From: Ruminococcus sp. CAG:403
GTDB lineage: Bacteria; Bacillota; Clostridia; Oscillospirales; Ruminococcaceae
DNA: 5,750 bases
NCBI GenBank assembly: GCA_000437255.1
Contig: FR899091.1
Span: 37,675-43,424, forward strand
Direction: 5' to 3'
Below, piece by piece: positions 1 through 4,370 of this stretch. A program made the translations under genes and the position numbers. How positions within the stretch are numbered: the stretch's first letter is position 1; each line of letters opens with the position of its first letter. A model generated the notes under the pieces. That model did not search any database and was not told where the DNA came from. It was given only the letters and a program-made list of their open reading frames with translations.

Positions 1-399
1 CTTTGCTTCTTCTTCAGCAGCACGCTGTGCTGCCAGCTGTTCTGCAACAACATTCTTTGCCCCGCAAAGCTTGCAGAACGGAGACATTTCCGGAATTTCA
101 GCTCCGCAATTGGTACATACTGTCAAGCCTTTATTCCGGCGAACCTGTACCCGACATTCATTGATACGCTGCTGACAGCCTTCGATCTCCTGAATCCAAG
201 CGGCAAACTCCGGTTCCATCTTGCTTCCGTGGAGTTCCACATAGCGCTTTCCAATATTCAAATAGGCTGCATTTATTTTGCGTTCCTCTTCGTTGATCTG
301 ATTATTTAAACGAATGGAATCAGTTGCATTCTGTGTTTTCTGAACAGCGGACTGTCCTACGCCAGAAAGTTTTTTCCCCAAGTCTTCAAAAAATGCCAT
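1..399 (-). CDS. Zinc-ribbon domain protein, C-terminus cut by window edge
   Basis: The frame is open from an ATG at 399 to the left edge, giving 133 residues that begin MAFFEDLGKKLS. A GAGG ribosome binding site at 407-410 sits 7 nt upstream of this start. The first 90 or so residues are polar and probably helical, with heptad-like stretches (about 30-90). A four-cysteine zinc ribbon follows: Cys95-x2-Cys98 and Cys109-x2-Cys112, each pair followed by Gly. After it the chain turns Ala/Glu-rich (AAQRAAEEEAK) and continues off the window. No signal peptide or membrane segment is visible in this part. Small proteins with this N-terminus, coiled region and single zinc ribbon are common in Clostridia, but I know of no assigned function. 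The gene has its own promoter and diverges from the two-component system. The zinc ribbon is well supported; no cellular role is claimed. Confidence 0.9.
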   Translation of the reverse strand, partial: MAFFEDLGKKLSGVGQSAVQKTQNATDSIRLNNQINEEERKINAAYLNIGKRYVELHGSKMEPEFAAWIQEIEGCQQRINECRVQVRRNKGLTVCTNCGAEIPEMSPFCKLCGAKNVVAEQLAAQRAAEEEAK

Positions 400-419
400 A
401 AGAATTCCTCACTTTCTCT

Positions 420-439
420 GGAAATGCAGATGCACTTCC
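420..439 (-). promoter_or_regulatory. Small hairpin in the zinc-ribbon gene leader
   Basis: In the minus-strand transcript, GGAAGTG can pair with CATTTCC around a 6-nt loop, giving seven pairs including one G-U. It lies about 10 nt upstream of the GAGG ribosome binding site. A second weak stem further upstream could form between CGGCG (472-476 on the minus strand) and CGCCG (449-453). Neither resembles a riboswitch I know. They may modulate translation or stability, or mean nothing. Confidence 0.3.
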
Positions 440-497
440 CGTTGCATTCGGCGATTCCATCAATTTTTTTCCGCCGCATGATTCTTTTTGTAGTCTT

Positions 498-526
498 ATT
501 ATACTATATTTTCCCATCTTTTGCAA
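498..526 (-). promoter_or_regulatory. Sigma-A promoter of the zinc-ribbon gene
   Basis: Reading the minus strand, the -35 element TTGCAA (526-521) and a perfect -10 TATAAT (503-498) are separated by exactly 17 bp. Transcription should start near 491, giving a leader of about 90 nt before the ATG at 399. This is the best housekeeping-type promoter in the window and suggests steady expression. Confidence 0.8.
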
Positions 527-560
527 GTATTTTTCACATTTTTTTGAACGCCCAATGCCT

Positions 561-596
561 CTTTACAATTCTTTAAGACTTCTTTCAGGTTTCTTT
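561..596 (+). promoter_or_regulatory. Phased CTTT direct repeats, likely response-regulator operator
   Basis: The tetramer CTTT occurs at 561, 571, 582 and 593, at steps of 10, 11 and 11 bp, so all four lie on the same face of the helix. The first three units read CTTTACA, CTTTAAG and CTTTCAG. OmpR/PhoB-family regulators bind as head-to-tail dimers to direct repeats with about 11-bp periodicity; Pho boxes and PmrA-type TTAA repeats are examples. The array occupies the place where a -35 should be and abuts the extended -10 at 596-604, the classical position for an activator of this family. The regulator encoded 140 bp downstream is the obvious candidate, implying autoregulation. The spacing is seen directly; the identity of the binder is inferred. 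Confidence 0.55.
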
Positions 597-604
597 GCTA
601 TAAT
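596..604 (+). promoter_or_regulatory. Extended -10 promoter (P1) of the two-component operon
   Basis: TGCTATAAT is a perfect extended -10: TG at 596-597, one base, then TATAAT at 599-604. At 16-18 bp spacing there is no recognisable -35 (17 bp spacing gives AGACTT). Start of transcription is expected near 611, with a leader of about 125 nt. The missing -35 together with the overlapping repeats suggests an activator-dependent promoter. Confidence 0.65.
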
Positions 605-609
605 AAGTT

Positions 610-623
610 ACAATTCAAATTGT
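610..623. repeat. Short perfect inverted repeat at the P1 start site
   Basis: ACAATT (610-615) and AATTGT (618-623) form a perfect dyad with a 2-bp centre, placed at the predicted P1 transcription start. It could be an operator that blocks P1, but it is short and AT-rich and may be chance. Confidence 0.35.
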
Positions 624-627
624 GCCC

Positions 628-656
628 TTGGAATGCCGCACAAAAACGCTTATACT
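628..656 (+). promoter_or_regulatory. Second promoter candidate (P2) for the two-component operon
   Basis: TTGGAA (628-633) and TATACT (651-656) are separated by 17 bp and would start transcription near 663, leaving a leader of roughly 73 nt. The -10 matches the consensus at five of six positions, the -35 at four of six. It could supply the basal level of the two-component proteins while P1 gives the activated level. Confidence 0.4.
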
Positions 657-735
657 TGTGGCGCCTTCCTTGCACGATTTCGATTTTTCAGAATGAAAAA
701 ATTTTTACCCCCTCGCAAAAGAAAGGATCCTGGAT

Positions 736-1410
736 ATGAAACTACTTCTTGTAGAAGATGAAATTCCGCTGGCAGATGCATTGTCGGAAATTTTAAAGCG
801 AAACAAATACAGTGTGGATGCCGTCTACGATGGAGAGGACGGACTGGAATATGCCAAGACCGGATTGTATGATTGTATCGTGCTGGATATCATGCTGCCA
901 CGCATGGATGGCATTCAAGTGCTGCGAAAGCTTCGTGCCGCCGGATTTTCTACGCCTGTTATGCTGCTGACTGCTAAATCAGAAGTAGAAGACATCATCA
1001 GCGGACTGGACTGCGGCGCAGATGATTACCTGACCAAACCCTTCTCTACCGGAGAATTGCTAGCACGCATCCGTGCGCTCACCCGCCGCACAGGTGACGT
1101 CATTCCGGACTGTTACCAGTTCCACGATCTAAAGCTGAACATGCGCAGCTATGCCTTGAGCACGGACAGCAACTCCATCAAACTCAGCCTCAAAGAATAT
1201 CAGATCATGGAGATGCTCATTGCCAATCCCAGACAGATTATTCCAAAGGAGCGCATCATTGAAAAAATCTGGGGCTTTGAAAAGGATGTGGAATACAACA
1301 ACATTGAAGTCTATATTTCCTTCCTGCGAAAGAAGCTGTCTGCCATTTCTTCTGCGGTGCAGATTAAAACAGCCCGCAGCATTGGCTATTCTCTGGAGGC
1401 ACCGCAATGA
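736..1410 (+). CDS. OmpR/PhoB-family response regulator
   Basis: This 224-residue cytoplasmic transcription factor has the full length expected for the family. The receiver domain (about 1-112) carries the acidic pair Glu8/Asp9, the phosphate-accepting Asp51 in IVLDIMLPRMDG, Thr79 and Lys101 in DDYLTKPF. The C-terminal winged-helix DNA-binding domain (about 125-222) contains the LSLKEYQIMEML stretch, the recognition region around residues 186-200 (EYNNIEVYISFLRKK) and the usual wing motif here read as ARSIGYSL. The ATG at 736 is chosen because AAAGGA (722-727) sits 8 nt upstream and MKLLLVEDE is a canonical receiver start. It overlaps the downstream kinase gene by 4 bp, so the two form a coupled operon, and the kinase is its cognate phosphodonor by position. 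Phased repeats in its promoter suggest autoregulation. Targets are unknown, and no specific name such as VanR or PhoP can be justified. Confidence 0.95.
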   Translation: MKLLLVEDEIPLADALSEILKRNKYSVDAVYDGEDGLEYAKTGLYDCIVLDIMLPRMDGIQVLRKLRAAGFSTPVMLLTAKSEVEDIISGLDCGADDYLTKPFSTGELLARIRALTRRTGDVIPDCYQFHDLKLNMRSYALSTDSNSIKLSLKEYQIMEMLIANPRQIIPKERIIEKIWGFEKDVEYNNIEVYISFLRKKLSAISSAVQIKTARSIGYSLEAPQ

Positions 1411-2714
1411 TTCGAAAGCTCCGGCGGCAGTTTAACCGCATTACCATTTTGATGCTTATCCTGGTGCTGCTGATTCCGCTGATTGGGGTCAACCTGCTGA
1501 CACGATTTGTCAGTTATCAGCAAACCGATACACTGCTTCAGCAAATTGCAGAAAGCAGCAGCTACGGACTCCCGGAAGCAAAACCGCCTTTTGAGCAGGC
1601 ACAAAAGAATCCGCAGGAACCAGCCAATCCCCCTGCACCGCCCAACGATGACAAAAAAGAAGAGCCCGCTCCCCCCCCTGCGACAAACGATAAATTCTTT
1701 GAACGAGACCATAAACGTCCCATTGATGTGCTCAATGATTTTACCATCTATCTAAATGCTGACGGCACCTTCCTTTCCGTATCGGATCCCGAACAATGCA
1801 ATGAAACAGAGGCACAAGTCTTGTTAGAAGCTGTTCAAAAGGAATCCTCCAACAGCGGCTACATTGGCTCCTATCAATATTACCGCAAAATCCGCACCAA
1901 CGGCACACTGATTGTCTTTTCCGATCGCACTTCAGATTTACAGCTTTTAACCAAACTGCTGTGGTTCAGCATTGGCATTGGTTTGTGCATGGTGATGTTA
2001 ATCATTTACCTAACCAATCGACTTTCCAAGCGTGCTGTGCGTCCCATTGAGATTGCCTTTGAGCAGCAGCGGCAGTTCATTTCCGATGCCGGGCATGAAT
2101 TGAAAACACCGCTGACCATCATCACCACCAATGCGGACATCCTACACGATGAAATTGGAGAGAACAAATGGCTCTCTTACATTCAGGATCAGGCAGAGCG
2201 TATGCGAATTCTGATTACCGATATGATGCGGCTGACGAAACTGGAACGTCCTGCTGATGCACAGGATCAAGTGGAATTTGACTTGAGCAAACTGGTGGAA
2301 AACACGGCGCTCCCTTTTGAAAGTCAAGCGTTTGAAAGCAGGAAGAAACTGGAGATTGAGGTAGAGGATGGATTGACCTATCGAGGCAATGCAGAGGAAA
2401 TCCGTCAGATGGTTGGCATCTTCCTGGACAATGCCTTTAAATACAGTGAAGAAGAAGGCACCGTTCGCGTCACGCTTCAGAAGAACAAAGACAAGAAGCT
2501 GTTAAAAATTTACAACACGGGAATTGGCATCCGACCGGATGAGAAGGAGAAAATTTTCCTGCGGTTCTATCGAAGCGATCATTCTCGTGCCCGTGCAACA
2601 GGCGGATATGGATTGGGCTTATCCATTGCCAAGCGAATTGCGGACAAACACAAAATCAAAATTCAAGTAGAATCCGAAGAAGGCAAATGGGCTTGTTTCC
2701 TCCTAACGTTATAG
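1407..2714 (+). CDS. Membrane sensor histidine kinase, partner of the upstream regulator
   Basis: This 435-residue kinase autophosphorylates on histidine and passes phosphate to the response regulator. It has a first membrane helix at about 11-34, an extracytoplasmic segment (about 36-182) and a second helix at about 183-203. The outer segment includes a Pro-rich, charged stretch (about 55-93) followed by a small globular part. Only about 26 residues separate the second helix from the phospho-acceptor, so a full HAMP domain is absent. The HisKA helix carries His230 in DAGHELKTPL. The ATP-binding domain shows the N box (Asn342 in DNAFKYS), a G1 box reading YNTGIGI with Asn370 where Asp is usual, an F box (FLRFYR, 384-389) and the G2 box TGGYGLGLSIAKR. 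The start overlaps the regulator stop as ATGA, with GGAGG at 1395-1399 giving 7-nt spacing. A terminator follows 40 bp after the TAG stop. The signal sensed is unknown. Confidence 0.95.
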   Translation: MIRKLRRQFNRITILMLILVLLIPLIGVNLLTRFVSYQQTDTLLQQIAESSSYGLPEAKPPFEQAQKNPQEPANPPAPPNDDKKEEPAPPPATNDKFFERDHKRPIDVLNDFTIYLNADGTFLSVSDPEQCNETEAQVLLEAVQKESSNSGYIGSYQYYRKIRTNGTLIVFSDRTSDLQLLTKLLWFSIGIGLCMVMLIIYLTNRLSKRAVRPIEIAFEQQRQFISDAGHELKTPLTIITTNADILHDEIGENKWLSYIQDQAERMRILITDMMRLTKLERPADAQDQVEFDLSKLVENTALPFESQAFESRKKLEIEVEDGLTYRGNAEEIRQMVGIFLDNAFKYSEEEGTVRVTLQKNKDKKLLKIYNTGIGIRPDEKEKIFLRFYRSDHSRARATGGYGLGLSIAKRIADKHKIKIQVESEEGKWACFLLTL

Positions 2715-2754
2715 CGAATTGCAAACAATGCAGCACTTTTGCTGATTTGCCCCA

Positions 2755-2787
2755 GGAACCGTTCCGTTAGAACGGATTTCCTTTTTT
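2755..2787 (+). terminator. Rho-independent terminator of the two-component operon
   Basis: CCGTTC (2759-2764) pairs with GAACGG (2770-2775) around the loop CGTTA. GGAA (2755-2758) and TTCC (2778-2781) extend the stem past a 2-nt bulge, and six T residues follow directly (2782-2787). It begins 40 nt after the kinase stop. Confidence 0.85.
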
Positions 2788-2805
2788 CAGCTAACAGCAT
2801 AAAAC

Positions 2806-2859
2806 AAAAAATCTCGTGAAGAACTGTCTTTTTGTAAGCGGTTCCGCACGAGGTTTTTT
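2806..2859. terminator. Symmetric hairpin, probable bidirectional terminator
   Basis: CTCGTG (2813-2818) pairs with CACGAG (2847-2852), and inside it GAAC (2821-2824) with GTTC (2841-2844), separated by a 2x2 internal loop. Six A residues (2806-2811) flank the left arm and six T residues (2854-2859) the right, so either transcript ends in a U tract after the stem. It lies between convergent operons, where such an element is expected, and could back up both terminators. Confidence 0.75.
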
Positions 2860-2916
2860 CTTTCTCTGTGATGAAAAATAAGCTGGTTGGAATGGAAATT
2901 TGACAGAATGCACAAA

Positions 2917-2941
2917 GAAACGGACTGCTTCAGCCCGTTCC
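2917..2941 (-). terminator. Hairpin downstream of serS, likely first minus-strand terminator
   Basis: In the minus-strand RNA an 11-pair stem (GGAACGGGCUG with CAGUCCGUUUC) closes a 3-nt AAG loop, using two G-U pairs. On the plus strand the same positions would be A-C mismatches, so the minus strand is the likelier functional one. The tail (UUUG after the stem) is a poor U tract, so termination may be incomplete and completed at the symmetric hairpin further on. It lies about 110 nt past the serS stop. Confidence 0.55.
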
Positions 2942-2947
2942 TTTTTA

Positions 2948-3032
2948 CTTTCCACAATTTTAAGAAGTTTTCCACAGCTGGTTGAAAATGCGCGCAATTT
3001 CCATTGATTTTTCAGTTGGCAATTGTGGAAAA
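2948..3032. other. Cluster of DnaA-box-like 9-mers with adjacent AT-rich DNA
   Basis: TTTTCCACA at 2968-2976 (plus) and at 3024-3032 (minus) both fit the relaxed DnaA box TTWTNCACA. CTTTCCACA at 2948-2956 (plus) differs at the first base and lies exactly 20 bp from the second box. The outer two form an 11-bp perfect inverted repeat (TTTCCACAATT at 2949-2959, AATTGTGGAAA at 3021-3031). A T/A-rich run follows at about 3033-3060. Such clusters bind the initiator DnaA at oriC or at accessory sites that titrate or regulate it. The nearby parABS locus makes this plausible. Three boxes are too few for a typical oriC, so a secondary DnaA site or a chance cluster is also possible. Confidence 0.4.
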
Positions 3033-3052
3033 CCTATTTTATTTTTTCAAAT

Positions 3053-4330
3053 TTATCGAATGGTATCGGTAAACATATACCGCTGCAACGCTTCCGGAAT
3101 CCGAATGCTGCCATCTTCATTCAGGTTGTTTTCCAGGAATGCAATCAGCATTCTCGGCGGTGCAACAACCGTATTATTCAGGGTATGTGCAAAGTACTTG
3201 GAACCGTCTTCTGCCTTTACCCGAATGCCCAGCCGTCTTGCCTGTGCATCGCCCAGATTGGAGCAGCTGCCCACTTCAAAGTACTTCTTCTGTCTCGGAG
3301 ACCAAGCTTCTACATCAATGCTCTTCACCTTCAGATCAGCCAGATCACCCGAGCAGCATTCCAAGGTACGAACCGGAATATCCAGAGTCCGGAAAAATTC
3401 TACTGTATAGCTGTACATCTTGCGGAACCAGTCCATGCTGTCTTCCGGCTTGCAGACAACGATCATTTCCTGCTTTTCGAATTGGTGAATCCGATAAACA
3501 CCACGTTCTTCAATGCCGTGTGCACCGACTTCCTTCCGGAAGCACGGAGAATAACTGGTCAAAGTCTTCGGCAACTCTGCTTCCGGCAGAATGGTATCAA
3601 TGAACTTTCCAATCATGGAGTGCTCACTGGTGCCAATCAGGTACAGGTCTTCCCCTTCAATCTTATACATCATATCTTCCATTTCGGAAAAGCTCATAAC
3701 ACCATTTACAACATTGCTGCGAATCATGAACGGTGGGATGTAATAGGTGAATCCTTTGTTGATCATGAAATCTCTTGCATATGCCAAAATGGAGGAGTGC
3801 AGCCGTGCAATATCTCCGCACAGATAATAGAAGCCATTGCCGCTGGTCTTTCTTGCAGCATCCAGATCAATACCATGCAGTTTCTCCATAATATCAACAT
3901 GATACGGAATCGGGAAATCGGGAACAACCGGTTCTCCAAAGCGTTCTACTTCTACATTTTCGCTGTCGTTTCTGCCGATCGGTACAGATGGATCAATGAA
4001 GTTTGGAATCTTCATCATGGCTTCCCGAATCTTGCCTTCCAGCTCTGTTTCCAGCTGCTGCTTTTCTTCCAGCTCTGTGCCAATTGCAGCAACCTGTGCC
4101 TTTACAGCTTCGGCTTCTTCCTTTTTGCCCTGTCCCATGAGGCCGCCAATTTGCTTGCTGAGCGTCTTTCTCTGCCCACGCAGCGTATCGCACTGTACCT
4201 TGGTTTCCCGGTACTGCTGATCCATGGCAACAATTTCATCGACCAGCGGCAGCTTTTCGTCCTGGAACTTTTTCTTCAAGTTTTCTTTTACCAACTCCGG
4301 TTCAGTCCGGAACCATTTGATATCAATCAT
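3053..4330 (-). CDS. serS: Seryl-tRNA synthetase
   Basis: This cytoplasmic class II synthetase charges tRNA-Ser with serine, using ATP. At 425 residues it is full length for bacterial SerRS. The N-terminal domain starts MIDIKWFRTEPE and continues as a long charged antiparallel coiled coil (about 30-105), the tRNA-binding arm. The catalytic core shows the serine-binding TxE as Thr234-Ser-Glu236, motif 2 as CFRKEVG (Arg265, Glu267) followed by RIHQFEKQEM, the EVGSCSN stretch (352-358), DAQARRLGIR, and motif 3 with Arg393 in APPRMLIAFLEN. Motif 3 lacks the GSGLAVGRTL wording of E. coli-type enzymes. I chose the ATG at 4330 over an in-frame ATG at 4351: AAGGAG (4340-4345) lies 9 nt before it and MIDIK matches the family start. 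The gene follows parB after 40 bp with no promoter or T-box leader visible, so it is probably the last gene of the parA-parB-serS operon. Confidence 0.97.
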   Translation of the reverse strand: MIDIKWFRTEPELVKENLKKKFQDEKLPLVDEIVAMDQQYRETKVQCDTLRGQRKTLSKQIGGLMGQGKKEEAEAVKAQVAAIGTELEEKQQLETELEGKIREAMMKIPNFIDPSVPIGRNDSENVEVERFGEPVVPDFPIPYHVDIMEKLHGIDLDAARKTSGNGFYYLCGDIARLHSSILAYARDFMINKGFTYYIPPFMIRSNVVNGVMSFSEMEDMMYKIEGEDLYLIGTSEHSMIGKFIDTILPEAELPKTLTSYSPCFRKEVGAHGIEERGVYRIHQFEKQEMIVVCKPEDSMDWFRKMYSYTVEFFRTLDIPVRTLECCSGDLADLKVKSIDVEAWSPRQKKYFEVGSCSNLGDAQARRLGIRVKAEDGSKYFAHTLNNTVVAPPRMLIAFLENNLNEDGSIRIPEALQRYMFTDTIR

Positions 4331-4333
4331 TGT

Positions 4334-4351
4334 ATGAAACTCCTTTTTCAT
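4334..4351 (-). promoter_or_regulatory. serS ribosome binding site inside a hairpin loop
   Basis: In the minus-strand RNA, AUGAAA (4351-4346) and UUUCAU (4339-4334) can form a 6-bp stem whose six-base loop is exactly AAGGAG, the serS ribosome binding site. The stem is AU-rich and weak alone. The last 7 nt of the parS right half (GUGAAAC) can instead pair with GUUUCAU, which gives a competing fold. This element fixes the serS start at 4330. Confidence 0.45.
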
Positions 4352-4367
4352 TGTTTCACGTGAAACA
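4352..4367. promoter_or_regulatory. parS centromere site
   Basis: TGTTTCACGTGAAACA is a perfect 16-bp palindrome identical to the bacterial parS consensus, and the dyad extends to 20 bp (4350-4369). ParB binds here through its helix-turn-helix, loads as a CTP-dependent clamp and spreads on flanking DNA; ParA then acts on the complex to move the origin region. The site lies between the parB stop and the serS ribosome binding site, inside the predicted parAB-serS transcript. ParB loaded here could also dampen transcription of the operon, which is inference. Confidence 0.97.
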
Positions 4368-4370
4368 ATT

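Larger units (their letters stand above)
400..735. other. Divergent intergenic control region
   Basis: These 336 bases separate two divergent genes and contain no credible gene. A 68-codon open frame starting at 555 spans promoter elements and runs into the response regulator gene, so it is not taken as coding. From left to right the region holds the leader and promoter of the zinc-ribbon gene (400-526), then phased CTTT repeats, an extended -10 promoter, a short inverted repeat, a second promoter candidate, and the leader and ribosome binding site (AAAGGA, 722-727) of the response regulator. Confidence 0.8.
2715..3052. other. Convergent intergenic region between kinase and serS
   Basis: These 338 bases separate two convergent operons and contain no credible gene. 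Short minus-strand frames of 62 and 68 codons at 2787-2997 run through the terminator hairpins and are dismissed. Just after the kinase stop a small imperfect hairpin can form (GCAAA at 2721-2725 with TTTGC at 2746-2750, CAGC with GCTG inside). The rest holds three terminator-like hairpins and a cluster of DnaA-box-like sequences next to an AT-rich segment (about 3033-3060). Confidence 0.8.

Noticed and set aside
530..538. TTTTTCACA as a DnaA box upstream of the zinc-ribbon promoter
   Set aside because: It fits the relaxed consensus but is isolated in a T-rich stretch, where such a match is expected by chance.
636..664. Hairpin in the regulator leader from CACAA and TTGTG
   Set aside because: Only five continuous pairs form and extension needs a bulge and mismatch; no known riboswitch pattern is present.
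555..761. 68-codon open frame before the response regulator
   Set aside because: It begins inside the promoter region, covers both promoter candidates, overlaps the regulator start in another frame and has no good ribosome binding site.
2900..2905. Perfect TTGACA on the plus strand as a -35 element
   Set aside because: No -10-like hexamer occurs at 16-18 bp (the 17-bp position reads GACTGC), and no plus-strand gene lies downstream.
2787..2997. Two overlapping minus-strand frames of 62 and 68 codons
   Set aside because: They cross two terminator hairpins and a DnaA-like box and encode low-complexity, unrecognisable sequence.
4328..4351. Upstream in-frame ATG at 4351 as the serS start
   Set aside because: It would add seven residues (MKKEFHT) not typical of SerRS, overlap the parS palindrome and lack a ribosome binding site, whereas 4330 has AAGGAG at 9 nt.
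3023..4363. A 446-codon plus-strand open frame opposite serS
   Set aside because: It lies exactly antisense to a convincing SerRS, its translation shows no family motif, is rich in Cys, His and Phe as expected of a codon-bias shadow, and no ribosome binding site or promoter precedes it.
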